Positions 11,098 to 20,298 of a stretch of 64,000 nucleotides of DNA are shown here, one piece after another. A program made the translations under genes and the position numbers. The DNA comes from Siminovitchia fortis. Lineage in GTDB: Bacteria; Bacillota; Bacilli; Bacillales; Bacillaceae_C. Location of the stretch: assembly GCF_003605365.2 (NCBI RefSeq), contig NZ_QYTU02000006.1:1-64000 (forward strand), read 5' to 3'. The notes under the pieces are model-generated. The model was not told where the DNA came from. It saw nothing but the letters and a program-made list of their open reading frames with translations, and searched no databases. Positions within the stretch are counted from its first letter, which is position 1; every line of letters starts with the position of its first letter.

Positions 11098-11198
11098 TAA
11101 AATGAAACGAATGCCTTTTTCAAAAAAATTTGCTTTGGGGAAAGTGGACAGTGTACTATAAAAAGAGCATGAAAGGAAAAACTTTGAGGTGAAGACTT

Positions 11199-12269
11199 GT
11201 GTTCGATAGATTGCAAGCGGTTGAAGACCGTTATGAGAAGTTAAATGAGTTGCTGAGCGATCCTGAAGTTGTCAGCAATTCGGAAAAACTCCGGGAATAT
11301 TCAAAAGAACAATCTTCAATAGCAGAGACGGTTGAAGTGTACAGGGAATATAAAGAGGCAAAATCGGAATACGAAGATGCCAAAGAATTGCTGGATGATA
11401 AGCTCGATCCGGAGATGCGCGAAATGGTTAAGGAAGAGATCGCTGAATTGGAAACCCGGATCGGGGAACTGGAAGAACGGCTGAAAATTCTTTTGATCCC
11501 GAAAGACCCCAACGACGATAAAAACGTCATTATGGAAATCCGGGGAGCTGCCGGGGGAGATGAAGCAGCATTATTCGCAGGTGACCTTTACAGAATGTAC
11601 AGCAGATATGCAGAAGCCCGCGGATGGAAGACGGAAGTGATCGAAGAGCATTCCACAGGCCTGGGCGGCTTCAAAGAAATCATTTTCATTATCAACGGAA
11701 ATGGAGCTTTTTCCAGGTTGAAATACGAAAATGGCGCACACAGGGTACAGCGTGTGCCGGAGACGGAATCAGGCGGCCGCATCCATACTTCCACCGCTAC
11801 AGTGGCTGTCCTTCCTGAAGCCGAGGAAGTGGAAGTGGATATACATGAGAAAGATATCCGTGTCGACACATTCGCCTCCAGCGGACCAGGCGGGCAAAGC
11901 GTCAACACGACAATGTCAGCCGTACGTTTAACCCATATCCCGACTGGAATTGTGGTTTCCTGCCAAGACGAAAAGTCGCAGATCAAAAATAAGGAAAAGG
12001 CGATGAAGGTTCTCCGTGCACGCATTTATGATAAATTCCAGCAGGAGGCACAAGAAGAGTATGATGCCAACCGCAAATCGGCTGTGGGAACAGGTGACCG
12101 CTCCGAAAGGATCCGGACGTATAACTTTCCGCAGAATCGCGTAACAGACCACCGCATCGGTTTGACCATCCAGAAACTGGACCAAATACTGGAAGGCAAA
12201 CTGGATGAAGTGATTGATGCACTGATTGTTGAAGATCAATCCAAAAAGCTTGAAAGCGTGGAAGATTAA
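11199..12269 (+). CDS. prfA: Peptide chain release factor 1
   Basis: Recognises UAA and UAG in the ribosomal A site and triggers peptide release. The catalytic GGQ is at residues 231-233 ([10 protein letters not shown]); the codon-reading region follows the N-terminal coiled-coil part. 356 aa, full length. The GTG start follows GAGGTG. The stop codon is directly followed by the TTG of prmC, which encodes the methylase for this same GGQ glutamine, so the two genes are co-transcribed and probably translationally coupled. Confidence 0.97.
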   Translation: MFDRLQAVEDRYEKLNELLSDPEVVSNSEKLREYSKEQSSIAETVEVYREYKEAKSEYEDAKELLDDKLDPEMREMVKEEIAELETRIGELEERLKILLIPKDPNDDKNVIMEIRGAAGGDEAALFAGDLYRMYSRYAEARGWKTEVIEEHSTGLGGFKEIIFIINGNGAFSRLKYENGAHRVQRVPETESGGRIHTSTATVAVLPEAEEVEVDIHEKDIRVDTFASSGPGGQSVNTTMSAVRLTHIPTGIVVSCQDEKSQIKNKEKAMKVLRARIYDKFQQEAQEEYDANRKSAVGTGDRSERIRTYNFPQNRVTDHRIGLTIQKLDQILEGKLDEVIDALIVEDQSKKLESVED

Positions 12270-13145
12270 TTGCCAAATGAACGGACGATATTCAAAGCCC
12301 TTTCCTGGGCTTCTTCTTTTTTAAAAGCAAATGGACGGGATGCCAATGCCGGTGAAATATTATTGCGAGACCAGCTCAACATGAGCCGGTCAAGACTGCT
12401 CGCTGAACAGAGAATGCCTATTGCCGATCGTGAGTGGCATCGGTTTGAAAAGGCAGTGAGGGAACATGCAGCAGGCCGGCCGGTCCAGCATATCATCGGA
12501 TACGAAGAATTTTATGGAAGAACATTTCTTGTAAATGAAGATGTCCTTATTCCGCGCCCGGAAACGGAAGAGCTGATTGAGGCTGTTTTAAAAAAATTGG
12601 ATGCAACATTTAAATCTTTGTCCGGCTTGAAAGCGGCGGACATTGGGACAGGAAGCGGGGCAATAGCCGTCAGTTTAAAATTGGAGAGGCCTGTTCTTTC
12701 TGTCTATGCATCTGATTTTTCCAAAAAGGCGCTGCAAATGGCCGAAAGGAATGCTGAACGTCTTAATGCGGAAATTCAATTTTTACAGGGAGATTTGCTC
12801 CAGCCGTTTATTGATAGTGGACTGAAGTTGGATATCGTCGTGTCCAATCCCCCATATATTCCTGTCCATGAGAAATTATCAGATGTTGTCTCCGAACATG
12901 AGCCCCATTCGGCATTGTTTGGAGGGGAAGATGGATTAGATTTTTATCGGCGGTTTGCGTCAGAACTGCCAAAAGTGTTAAAAGAAAATGCGCTTGCTGC
13001 TTTTGAAATCGGAGATGGGCAAGGCGAGGCTGTGAGAAGATTATTGGCGGGCTGCTTTCCTGAAGCGGAGATTGAAGTCATTAGGGATATAAATGGCAAA
13101 GAGCGCATTGTCACTTTGATACAGCGGAAAATACCTTTCGATTGA
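12270..13145 (+). CDS. prmC: Release factor glutamine methyltransferase
   Basis: SAM-dependent methylase that modifies the GGQ glutamine of RF1 and RF2. The SAM-binding glycine motif is ADIGTGSGAIAV and the catalytic NPPY is at residues 193-196. The N-terminal helical domain contains RPVQHIIGYEEFYG and IPRPETEELIE, typical of the family. 291 aa. TTG start with no gap after prfA; the GGAAG in the end of prfA serves as ribosome binding site. Confidence 0.96.
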   Translation: MPNERTIFKALSWASSFLKANGRDANAGEILLRDQLNMSRSRLLAEQRMPIADREWHRFEKAVREHAAGRPVQHIIGYEEFYGRTFLVNEDVLIPRPETEELIEAVLKKLDATFKSLSGLKAADIGTGSGAIAVSLKLERPVLSVYASDFSKKALQMAERNAERLNAEIQFLQGDLLQPFIDSGLKLDIVVSNPPYIPVHEKLSDVVSEHEPHSALFGGEDGLDFYRRFASELPKVLKENALAAFEIGDGQGEAVRRLLAGCFPEAEIEVIRDINGKERIVTLIQRKIPFD

Positions 13146-13199
13146 TTATAAGATTCAAAAGTTGTCCATACTGTCCTAGTGAAGGGACAGGTGGGGAAT

Positions 13200-13916
13200 A
13201 TGAGAAAAAATAGTAAACCAAAATTCTATCAAAAATATATGGCAAGTGTATATATTGCAGTTCTTTCGCTGGCTGCCGTTATGAGCTTTTATTTTCCGGA
13301 ACAAGAGAGCTCGGCAGCGGAAAATCTAACGGTCATTCCTGATGAGGCGATCCGGCTTCGGATTCTTGCCAACAGCGACAGTGAAAGAGATCAGGAAGTC
13401 AAAAGAGCTGTCCGGGATGCTGTGAATAAGCAGATTAACGAGTGGGTGGAGCAATTGACCTCCATCGAGGAAGCACGGTATGTCATTTCTTCAAGGCTTC
13501 CGGAGCTCGAAAAGATTGCGAAAGCCGAACTTGCAAAACATGATCTTCATTATTCAGTAGGCATCGATTTCGGGGACGTTCAATTTCCGACAAAATTATA
13601 CGGTCAATATCTATACCCGGCCGGCACATATGAAGCTGTATTGATCACACTTGGAGAAGGCAAAGGGGCCAATTGGTGGTGTGTACTGTTTCCGCCGCTT
13701 TGTTTCCTGGATTACTCCAACAGTGCTGCGGTAAGCCGGGGAATAGAAGAAAATGTGGATAACCACGTTGATATGGAAGTTGCGCAGGAAGAAAGCTTAT
13801 CAGAAGAGGCCGGACTGCCCGCGGTGCCTGATCCTATATTCGTAGGCGAACAGGAAGAGGAAGAAGAAGTAGAGGTCAAATTCTTTTTGAAGGAACTGTT
13901 TGATGAGCTGCTTTGA
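13200..13916 (+). CDS. spoIIR: Stage II sporulation protein R
   Basis: Signal protein made in the forespore and secreted to the intermembrane space, where it triggers SpoIIGA to process pro-sigma-E in the mother cell. The ATG at 13200 follows GGTGGGG; an N-terminal membrane/signal segment (about residues 14-35) is followed by the conserved domain with IRLRILANSDS and GANWWCVLFPPLC. 238 aa. The C terminus is unusually acidic (EEEEEVEV run). A perfect DnaA box lies inside the gene at 13754-13762. No confident sigma-F promoter was found. Confidence 0.95.
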   Translation: MRKNSKPKFYQKYMASVYIAVLSLAAVMSFYFPEQESSAAENLTVIPDEAIRLRILANSDSERDQEVKRAVRDAVNKQINEWVEQLTSIEEARYVISSRLPELEKIAKAELAKHDLHYSVGIDFGDVQFPTKLYGQYLYPAGTYEAVLITLGEGKGANWWCVLFPPLCFLDYSNSAAVSRGIEENVDNHVDMEVAQEESLSEEAGLPAVPDPIFVGEQEEEEEVEVKFFLKELFDELL

Positions 13917-13925
13917 TACACAACC

Positions 13926-13951
13926 AATCTCTCGAAAGGGAGATTTTTTGT
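13926..13951 (+). terminator. spoIIR terminator
   Basis: ATCTCTC/GGGAGAT stem with a GAAA loop, followed by TTTTTTGTTTTTT. Confidence 0.85.
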
Positions 13952-14029
13952 TTTTTATAAGAAGAGAAAGTAATATTGTGTGAGTAAAGCTTAAGTTTTA
14001 CGGCTGGAAAGAAGCTAAATGATAGCCAG

Positions 14030-14239
14030 TTATTCACAAAAAACAATACGGTTATCCACAATCGAGGCAATTTTATCCCCAAGCTGTTAATAATTTATTA
14101 ATCAAACGTTTGAATAAAATCTGTAACGCTATTAATCCCTATATTTAAAGGTGTATATCTAGGCAAAAAGAGGTGGGAACATGGAAACGAAATGTTGGTC
14201 TGTGGATAATGATGTGGATAGCGAAAAAAATTATCCACA
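14030..14239. promoter_or_regulatory. DnaA-box cluster at the spoIIR-ywlC junction
   Basis: Perfect DnaA boxes (TTATNCACA on either strand) are at 14030-14038, 14052-14060, 14201-14209 and 14231-14239; one-mismatch boxes are at 14073-14081 and 14213-14221. The first group is upstream of ywlC, the second inside its first 20 codons. The palindrome TCAAACGTTTGA at 14102-14113 lies between them. A DnaA-binding region at ywlC has, to my recollection, been mapped in B. subtilis. This also explains the intergenic stretch 13952-14180. Confidence 0.75.
14102..14113. promoter_or_regulatory. 12-bp palindrome, possible operator
   Basis: TCAAACGTTTGA is a perfect palindrome, with near-symmetric A/T flanks (TTATTAA left, ATAAAAT right). 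Placed about 68 bp upstream of the ywlC start. It looks like a TetR/AcrR-type operator, but no cognate regulator is adjacent. Confidence 0.4.
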
Positions 14240-15233
14240 AATAGTGGAAGCTTCACAGCTTTTAAAAGAAGGAGAAGTTATCGCCTTCCCAACGGAAACA
14301 GTCTATGGGCTCGGAGCAAATGCGATGTCGGATGCCGCTGTTTCAAAAATATTTGCCGCAAAAGGAAGGCCCGCAGACAATCCCTTGATTGTCCACATAT
14401 CCAATATGGGGCAGCTAGAGTTATTAACAAGAGACATTCCGGAGACTGCTGCCAGGCTAATGGCGCAATTTTGGCCTGGTCCGTTAACACTGATTTTAAA
14501 AAAGAAACCCGATGCTGTATCATCGCTGACAACAGCTGGACTCGATACGGTCGCTGTAAGAATGCCGGATCATCCGGTAGCGCTGGCGCTTATTGATGCC
14601 GCAGGTGTGCCTGTTGCCGCCCCGAGCGCCAATAAGTCAGGAAAGCCAAGCCCCACTTCAGCATCGCATGTGTTGGCTGATTTGGATGGCCTGATAGCGG
14701 GAGTGGTTGATGGCGGTCCTACAGGGGTGGGTGTGGAATCCACAGTTCTTGACTGCACCACAGAGGTTCCTGTCATTTTGCGTCCCGGCGGCTTGTCCAA
14801 AGAAGATATTGAAAGAGTCATCGAACATGTTGAACAGGATCCAGCTCTTAAACTTTCGGAAGCCGCGCCTAAATCTCCCGGAATGAAATACCGGCATTAT
14901 GCTCCGTCTGCACCATTATTTTTGGCGGACGGGGATAAGGAATGGATTCAGGAACTGATTGATCAAAAGAGGGATTCCGGTCTAAAAGTCGGCGTTCTTG
15001 CCCCCGAAGAATCAGCTTCTTTTTACAGCGCGGATGCGGTGGCTGTTTGTGGAAGCAGGGCAGATTTAAAGAGTGTCGCACATAGCCTTTATCATGCATT
15101 GAGAAGTTTTGATGAAAAAAACCTTGATATTATTTATGCGGAGGTTTATCCGGTTCAAGGTGTGGGTGCGGCAATCATGAACAGGCTTGAAAAAGCGGCT
15201 GCCCACAGAAAGATCACGAAGGGGAAAAATTGA
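14181..15233 (+). CDS. tsaC: L-threonylcarbamoyladenylate synthase (Sua5/YwlC type)
   Basis: Makes threonylcarbamoyl-AMP from threonine, bicarbonate and ATP for the t6A modification of ANN-decoding tRNAs. The N-terminal YrdC domain carries FPTETVYGLG, KGRPADNPLIVH and PSANKSGKPSPT; the C-terminal Sua5 domain (about 240-350) makes it the long form. 350 aa; GAGGTGGG precedes the ATG. The first 20 codons are rich in Asp/Asn because three DnaA-box-like sequences are written into them, suggesting the binding sites constrain the coding sequence. Confidence 0.96.
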   Translation: METKCWSVDNDVDSEKNYPQIVEASQLLKEGEVIAFPTETVYGLGANAMSDAAVSKIFAAKGRPADNPLIVHISNMGQLELLTRDIPETAARLMAQFWPGPLTLILKKKPDAVSSLTTAGLDTVAVRMPDHPVALALIDAAGVPVAAPSANKSGKPSPTSASHVLADLDGLIAGVVDGGPTGVGVESTVLDCTTEVPVILRPGGLSKEDIERVIEHVEQDPALKLSEAAPKSPGMKYRHYAPSAPLFLADGDKEWIQELIDQKRDSGLKVGVLAPEESASFYSADAVAVCGSRADLKSVAHSLYHALRSFDEKNLDIIYAEVYPVQGVGAAIMNRLEKAAAHRKITKGKN

Positions 15234-15326
15234 GAAGCGAGCTGAATGATTTTAAGGATGTCTACTCTTTCATTTCGGTGCATATTATTTTTTATAGGCA
15301 CGTCCGAGGTGAAAGGAGAATAATCC

Positions 15327-15875
15327 ATGTGGCTTCCTGAATTGGTAACATTAGTGATCATGGCTTTTGCGGTGGGGATGGATGCTTTTTCTGTTTCTCT
15401 TGGCATGGGAACGTTTAAACTGAGATTACGTCAAATTTTTTCAATCGGAATAACGATTGGTTTATTTCATATGGCAATGCCGCTTTTGGGAATTATGACA
15501 GGTCATCTGCTGTCGGCGACTTTTGGAAAAATTACTGGTTATATCGGCGGCATGCTTCTGGTGATCATGGGTGTGATGATGATTGTTTCAAGTTTTCGCA
15601 ACGAAGAGCAAACGATTGTTGCGCCGATTGGGTGGGGGCTGCTTTTTTTTAGCATGGTCGTAAGCCTGGACAGCTTTTCTGCCGGGCTTAGCCTGGGGAT
15701 GTTTGGTGCAAAGGCGATTGCTGCCATGATTATATTCGGTGCGGTTTCCGCCTTTTTGACATGGAGCGGGCTTATTTTGGGGAGGAAAGTACAAAATTGG
15801 CTTGGCTTTTACGGGGAGCTGCTTGGCGGCTTTATTCTGATCGTTTTTGGAATCAAGCTGGTTTTTATTGGCTGA
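15327..15875 (+). CDS. mntP: Manganese efflux pump MntP
   Basis: Six-helix membrane exporter protecting against manganese excess. The two conserved acidic repeats are GMDAFSVSLGMG (helix 1) and SLDSFSAGLSLG (helix 4), the DUF204 signature. 182 aa; start after GAAAGGAG. It follows tsaC, as in B. subtilis ywlC-ywlD. I looked for a yybP-ykoY manganese riboswitch in the 93-bp gap and did not see one. Confidence 0.94.
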   Translation: MWLPELVTLVIMAFAVGMDAFSVSLGMGTFKLRLRQIFSIGITIGLFHMAMPLLGIMTGHLLSATFGKITGYIGGMLLVIMGVMMIVSSFRNEEQTIVAPIGWGLLFFSMVVSLDSFSAGLSLGMFGAKAIAAMIIFGAVSAFLTWSGLILGRKVQNWLGFYGELLGGFILIVFGIKLVFIG

Positions 15876-15911
15876 TCTTGCTCACATGTACATATGGGTT
15901 GAAAAATTAAC

Positions 15912-15937
15912 GGCTGTCCTCGTGCAGCCTTTTTTTA
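15912..15937 (+). terminator. mntP terminator
   Basis: GGCTG/CAGCC short stem followed by eight T residues. Confidence 0.7.
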
Positions 15938-16014
15938 TTTCCGGATTACAGGGATTAGCAGGTGATTTCTCTTTTAGTGATATAATATAAAGAAAAGTCC
16001 ATAAGGGGGCATCT

Positions 16015-16449
16015 ATGAAAAACGTATTGTTTGTTTGCACTGGCAATACTTGCCGGAGCCCGATGGCCGAAGCGATTTTTAATCATCTCCAAGCCGGGAA
16101 TGCTTTTGCCAGGTCAGCCGGCCTATTTTCCGTCGAAGGCAGCCGGGCGGCCGAAAATGCATTGAAAGTTTTAGCAGAAAACAAAATGCATCTGAATCAC
16201 AGGTCCAAGCAGCTGGTAGAGGATGATTTGAATTGGGCTTCCTATGTGTTCACGATGACGAGAGCCCATAAAGAAATGCTGATGGACAAGTATCCGGCAG
16301 CCGCCGATAAGATATTCACATTAAAGGAATATGTTGAGGGACCCGAAGGCAACATTGATATAGACGATCCTTTCGGGGGGGACATTCATACATATCGTGA
16401 GACTTTTAAAGAAATGAAGGAGCTGATTGAGCGGCTTTCCCTTGATTAG
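16015..16449 (+). CDS. ywlE: Protein-arginine phosphatase YwlE
   Basis: Low-molecular-weight phosphatase fold. The P-loop CTGNTCRSP starts at Cys8, and Thr12 takes the place of the Ile/Leu of tyrosine phosphatases; this Thr is the known determinant of phospho-arginine specificity in B. subtilis YwlE. The general acid Asp is in DIDDPFGGD. 144 aa, start preceded by AAGGGGG. It should reverse McsB-type arginine phosphorylation that marks proteins for ClpCP. Confidence 0.95.
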   Translation: MKNVLFVCTGNTCRSPMAEAIFNHLQAGNAFARSAGLFSVEGSRAAENALKVLAENKMHLNHRSKQLVEDDLNWASYVFTMTRAHKEMLMDKYPAAADKIFTLKEYVEGPEGNIDIDDPFGGDIHTYRETFKEMKELIERLSLD

Positions 16450-16541
16450 CCCAAAATCCGCGCGCCAAAATGGCAACTGGACTGCTCTTCTTTTATAATG
16501 AAGGAAGCGTGTGACGAACAAATAAGGAGGGGAATCTTTCA

Positions 16542-16988
16542 ATGAAAGTCGCAATTGCATCTGACCACGGCGGTATAAACATCCGAAAGGAAATTCTCCA
16601 GCTGCTGGATGAAATGAATATTGATTATGAAGATTTGGGTTGTGAAGGCGGTTGTTCCGTTGATTATCCCGACTATGCCATTCCTGTGGCGGAAAAAGTG
16701 GTAAAAGGGGAATGTGACAGGGGTATTCTGATTTGCGGAACCGGAATCGGCATGAGCATAGCTGCCAACAAAGTAAAAGGGATACGCTGCGCCCTTGTAC
16801 ATGATGTGTTTAGTGCAAAAGCAACAAGGCTTCATAATGACAGCAATATTTTGGCAATGGGGGAACGGGTCATCGGCCCTGGATTGGCCCGCGAGATTGC
16901 AAAGACTTGGCTGGAAACTGATTTTGAAGGCGGCCGCCACGAAAACAGGGTGAAAAAAATTAAGGACTATGAAACGGAAAAACTATGA
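16542..16988 (+). CDS. rpiB: Ribose-5-phosphate isomerase B
   Basis: Interconverts ribose-5-phosphate and ribulose-5-phosphate in the pentose phosphate pathway. RpiB/LacAB family motifs: IASDHGG at the N terminus, DYPDYA, and the catalytic-cysteine loop ICGTGIGMSIAANK. 148 aa, good AAGGAGGGG ribosome binding site. In B. subtilis this gene is ywlF, in the same order after ywlE. Confidence 0.95.
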   Translation: MKVAIASDHGGINIRKEILQLLDEMNIDYEDLGCEGGCSVDYPDYAIPVAEKVVKGECDRGILICGTGIGMSIAANKVKGIRCALVHDVFSAKATRLHNDSNILAMGERVIGPGLAREIAKTWLETDFEGGRHENRVKKIKDYETEKL

Positions 16989-17014
16989 TGGAAATCAACA
17001 AGGGGGCGTTTTAA

Positions 17015-17587
17015 TTGGCAATTGAACAATGGCGGGAAGAAATGCGAGCTCTTCTTGATGAATGCAGGGAAAGCCTCCCTATCGCTGAGGGGAAAGTATT
17101 GGTCATCGGCTGCTCAACATCCGAAATTGCCGGGCAAAAAATCGGCACTTCCGGCACGCTGGAAGCCGCAAGTATGCTGTACGAAGAATTGAAGAAGTTT
17201 GCGGACGATAAAAAGGTCCATCTCGCTTTTCAATGCTGCGAACATTTAAACCGTGCTTTAGTCGTTGAAAGGCAGATTGCTTCAGAAAATGGCTGGGATG
17301 AAGTAACAGTTGTTCCGGTCCGAAATGCGGGCGGATCCATGGCCACTTATGCCTATTCACAAATGAAGGATCCGGTGGTTGTTGAATTTATCAAGGCAGA
17401 TGCAGGCATTGATATAGGTGACACGTTTATCGGAATGCATTTGAAACATGTGGCTGTACCGGTAAGAGTCAGCCAAAAATCTGTGGGCGGCGCCCATGTG
17501 ACGATTGCAACGACAAGGCCGAAGCTGATTGGCGGGGCAAGAGCGGTATATGAAAAGCAAAAACTGAACGATCAATGTTCCTTTTAA
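17015..17587 (+). CDS. ywlG: YwlG family protein (DUF436)
   Basis: 190-aa cytosolic protein of the TIGR01440/DUF436 family, widespread in Firmicutes and with no established function. Conserved pieces: [30 protein letters not shown] and a C-terminal [17 protein letters not shown]. Several conserved Cys/His residues hint at metal or substrate binding. TTG start preceded by AAGGGGGCG. Lies between rpiB and glyA, the standard Bacillus order. Confidence 0.92.
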   Translation: MAIEQWREEMRALLDECRESLPIAEGKVLVIGCSTSEIAGQKIGTSGTLEAASMLYEELKKFADDKKVHLAFQCCEHLNRALVVERQIASENGWDEVTVVPVRNAGGSMATYAYSQMKDPVVVEFIKADAGIDIGDTFIGMHLKHVAVPVRVSQKSVGGAHVTIATTRPKLIGGARAVYEKQKLNDQCSF

Positions 17588-17618
17588 GAGAAATGTTCCG
17601 TTTTTGTTCAAAAGAGGT

Positions 17619-17647
17619 TTGGAAAGTCCGACTCTTCATGTTAAAAT
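17619..17647 (+). promoter_or_regulatory. Probable sigma-A promoter of glyA
   Basis: TTGGAA (17619-17624) and TAAAAT (17642-17647) with a 17-bp spacer. Downstream, TTACGAATAC shows partial similarity to a PurR half-box (CGAA core); too weak to call. Confidence 0.55.
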
Positions 17648-17697
17648 AAAAGCGATTACGAATACAAGCGAGACTTGAAAGGATGAGGGGGAGCAAT

Positions 17698-18960
17698 ATG
17701 AGCAAACTGAGTGAAAATAGTGCTTTAAGTGCTATTGCACAAGAAGATCCGCAAGTTTATGAAGCCATTCAAAAGGAATTGAAAAGGCAGCGGACGAAAA
17801 TTGAATTGATCGCATCCGAAAACTTTGTCAGCGAAGCGGTAATGGAAGCGCAAGGATCGGTGTTGACAAATAAATATGCTGAAGGCTATCCCGGCCGCCG
17901 TTATTATGGAGGCTGTGAGTATGTCGATATTGCCGAGGACTTGGCACGCGACCGTGCAAAACAGATCTTTGGTGCTGAGCATGCAAACGTACAGCCGCAT
18001 TCCGGAGCTCAAGCAAACATGGCCGTTTATTTTACTATTCTTGAGCATGGGGATACTGTGCTGGGCATGAACTTGTCACACGGCGGGCACCTTACCCACG
18101 GCAGCCCGGTCAACTTCAGCGGGGTACAATATAATTTTGTCGAATACGGTGTTGATAAAGAAAGCCACCGCATCAATTACGAAGATGTACGCCAAAAAGC
18201 GCTTGAACATAAGCCGAAGCTGATTGTTGCGGGTGCAAGTGCTTATCCAAGAGTCATTGATTTTGAGAAATTCCGTGAAATTGCCGACGAAGTCGGGGCT
18301 TATTTTATGGTGGATATGGCTCATATTGCCGGCCTTGTGGCGGCAGGACTCCATCCTAATCCGGTTCCATATGCCGATTTTGTTACAACAACTACTCACA
18401 AAACATTGCGCGGTCCACGCGGGGGAATGATCCTTTGCAAAGAAAAGTTTGCGAAATCAATCGATAAGTCCGTTTTCCCTGGAATACAGGGAGGCCCGCT
18501 CATGCACGTCATTGCCGCAAAAGCCGTTGCATTTGGTGAAGTTTTGCGTGCTGATTTCAAAGATTACGCAAAGCTCATTATCGAAAATGCAAACAGGCTT
18601 GCCGAAAGCCTTAAAGAAGAAGGCGTGAACCTCGTTTCCGGCGGAACGGACAACCACTTGCTTCTATTGGATGTGCGTTCTTTGGGATTGACCGGAAAAG
18701 ATGCGGAAAAAGTTCTTGATGATGTAGGGATCACTGTCAATAAAAACACGATTCCATACGATCCTGAAGGGCCGTTTGTAACAAGCGGCATCCGTATAGG
18801 AACAGCGGCTGTTACATCACGCGGATTCGGAATGAAAGAAATGGATGAAATCGCCTCCTTGATCGCTTTTGTCCTGAAAAATAACGGCGGTGAAGAGAAA
18901 TTGGAAGAGGCACGCAAGAAGGTTGAAGCCATCACATCCCGTTTCCCTCTCTATGAATAA
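17698..18960 (+). CDS. glyA: Serine hydroxymethyltransferase
   Basis: PLP enzyme converting serine and tetrahydrofolate to glycine and methylene-THF, the main source of one-carbon units. The PLP lysine lies in [26 protein letters not shown] and the N-terminal [10 protein letters not shown] are family signatures. The ATG at 17698 follows GAGGGGGAG; 420 aa. It has its own promoter and is followed by a hairpin and a large repeat array before upp. Confidence 0.97.
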   Translation: MSKLSENSALSAIAQEDPQVYEAIQKELKRQRTKIELIASENFVSEAVMEAQGSVLTNKYAEGYPGRRYYGGCEYVDIAEDLARDRAKQIFGAEHANVQPHSGAQANMAVYFTILEHGDTVLGMNLSHGGHLTHGSPVNFSGVQYNFVEYGVDKESHRINYEDVRQKALEHKPKLIVAGASAYPRVIDFEKFREIADEVGAYFMVDMAHIAGLVAAGLHPNPVPYADFVTTTTHKTLRGPRGGMILCKEKFAKSIDKSVFPGIQGGPLMHVIAAKAVAFGEVLRADFKDYAKLIIENANRLAESLKEEGVNLVSGGTDNHLLLLDVRSLGLTGKDAEKVLDDVGITVNKNTIPYDPEGPFVTSGIRIGTAAVTSRGFGMKEMDEIASLIAFVLKNNGGEEKLEEARKKVEAITSRFPLYE

Positions 18961-18969
18961 TTCTTTTAT

Positions 18970-19000
18970 GAACAGTCTGTCTATCAAAGGCAGGCTGTTC
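18970..19000 (+). terminator. Weak glyA terminator
   Basis: GAACAGTCTGTC can pair with GGCAGGCTGTTC through G-T pairs, but the T-run is interrupted (TTCTTGTGG). Confidence 0.5.
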
Positions 19001-19007
19001 TTGTGGT

Positions 19008-19222
19008 TGTCGAATAAACAGGCGGTCTCCGCTTTTTGTTTTCGTCCAGCTCCAGACGGCAGGGGCTCGAGGTCGCTTCAGTCAAGCCAATGAAGTCAAA
19101 AGACGACTTCACTGGCTTGACCTCCGACGGACAGGATGTCCTAGTGCAAGCGAAGCGACAGGATGTCGCGTCCTAAGCCTGCCAGCGCTTGTCGCCGATA
19201 AACAGGCGGTCTCCGCATTTCT
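19008..19222 (+). repeat. Nested-palindrome repeat, copy 2A plus a right-end fragment
   Basis: 19008-19042 is a lone right end (GATAAACAGGCGGTCTCCGC type, here GAATAAACAGGCGG). 19043-19222 is a copy from GTCCAGCTCCAG to GCATTTCT with the internal module TCCGACGGACAGGATGTCC...GCGACAGGATGTCGC that also occurs in copies 4 and 5. The stem GTCAAGCCAATGAAGTC pairs with GACTTCACTGGCTTGAC. Confidence 0.85.
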
Positions 19223-19223
19223 A

Positions 19224-19492
19224 TGTCCAGCTCCAGCGCCTATCGACTAGCAGACTTCGCGCCTCCTTCTACGATAAGTCAACATCGGCTCGTTCCTCGC
19301 CGTGTTGTCTGGCTGCGAGTGCCATCGGCTCGAGGTCATAAGCCAATCGCTGCTGAAGGCAAACTACGCCTTCTTCAGCGCTCGTCTTATGCTTGTCGCC
19401 GATAAGCAGGCACTCTCCGCCTTTCCTTATCCTTTATCTCGTCGAAGGCACTCCAGTCTGTACGTCGATGGGCAAGGCGCTTTCGCTTTTCT
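19224..19492 (+). repeat. Nested-palindrome repeat, copy 2B (filled form)
   Basis: About 269 bp, directly adjacent to copy 2A, nearly identical to copy 3. Outer shell ATCGACTAGCAGACT pairs with AGTCTGTACGTCGAT; the next shell GCCTCC..ACGATAA pairs with TTATCTCGTCGAAGGC; inside lies a second complete-looking element from GTCTGGCTGCGAGTGCC to GGCACTCTCCGCCTTTCC, itself enclosing CATAAGCC...CTTATG and CGCTGCTGAAGGC/GCCTTCTTCAGCG. The rest of the glyA-upp gap (19493-19633) holds no recognisable feature. Confidence 0.88.
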
Positions 19493-19633
19493 AGTTGCCG
19501 AAAGATTTTCTTTTATGTAAAATGGGCAGGGATATAACGACCAGAGCGAGGGTGAATTGGTTCTGCCTGCCGTCTGAATCACTTCAAAGCTCCCGTCTTG
19601 ATCGTAAATAAAAGAACAAAGGAGAGAGCACGC

Positions 19634-20263
19634 ATGGGCAAAGTTCATATAATCGACCATCCTCTCATTCAGCACAAAATTACATACATCCGAGATAAAA
19701 ATACAGGGACAAAGGAATTCCGCGAGCTTGTTGACGAAGTCGCAACGTTGATGGCTTTTGAAATTACCAGAGATATGCCCCTGAAAGAGATTGAAGTGGA
19801 AACGCCGGTGAGCAAGGCTACTTCGAAAGTGCTGGCCGGGAAAAAGATAGGCATTGTTCCGATCCTCAGAGCCGGAATCGGCATGGTGGACGGTATATTA
19901 AAATTAATTCCTGCTGCAAAGGTAGGGCATGTCGGTCTTTACCGTGACCCGGAAACTTTGCTGCCGGTTGAGTATTATCTAAAACTCCCAAGCGATATAC
20001 AAGACAGATTTTTCATTATTGTCGACCCCATGCTTGCGACTGGCGGAACTGCCGTAGAAGCCATTCATTCCTTGAAAAAGCGCGGAGCCAAACAGATGAA
20101 GCTCATGTGCCTGATCGCCGCTCCCGAGGGAATTAAAGCCATCCAGGACGCCCATCCGGATGTGGATATTTATGTTGCGGGCGTGGATGAAAGGCTGAAC
20201 GAAAAAGGATATATTGTACCAGGGTTAGGCGATGCCGGGGATCGTTTATTTGGAACAAAGTAA
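19634..20263 (+). CDS. upp: Uracil phosphoribosyltransferase
   Basis: Converts uracil and PRPP to UMP in pyrimidine salvage. The start [15 protein letters not shown] follows AAAGGAGAG; 209 aa. Signature elements are [11 protein letters not shown], the PRPP loop [14 protein letters not shown], and the C-terminal uracil-binding [18 protein letters not shown]. Located between glyA and mnaA, just ahead of the ATP synthase operon. Confidence 0.97.
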   Translation: MGKVHIIDHPLIQHKITYIRDKNTGTKEFRELVDEVATLMAFEITRDMPLKEIEVETPVSKATSKVLAGKKIGIVPILRAGIGMVDGILKLIPAAKVGHVGLYRDPETLLPVEYYLKLPSDIQDRFFIIVDPMLATGGTAVEAIHSLKKRGAKQMKLMCLIAAPEGIKAIQDAHPDVDIYVAGVDERLNEKGYIVPGLGDAGDRLFGTK

Positions 20264-20298
20264 TTCTGAGAATATAAAGAAAGAAGAGGGATCCCCAA

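Noticed and set aside
13146-13199. Sigma-F promoter of spoIIR
   Set aside because: Expected on biological grounds, but no GYWTA element at 15 bp from a GGNRANAMT-like element was found.
10349-14239. A chromosomal replication origin
   Set aside because: DnaA boxes are many, but there is no dnaA/dnaN and no A/T-rich unwinding array; a DnaA titration or regulatory cluster fits better.
15236-15326. Manganese riboswitch upstream of mntP
   Set aside because: I searched the gap for the yybP-ykoY consensus elements and could not see them.
17588-17697. PurR box upstream of glyA
   Set aside because: Only a single CGAA-type half-match; no inverted pair at the required spacing.
19223-19520. Open frames of 60-72 codons between glyA and upp
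   Set aside because: They lie wholly on palindromic repeat copies; the same frames recur at 31644 and 62977 because the DNA repeats.
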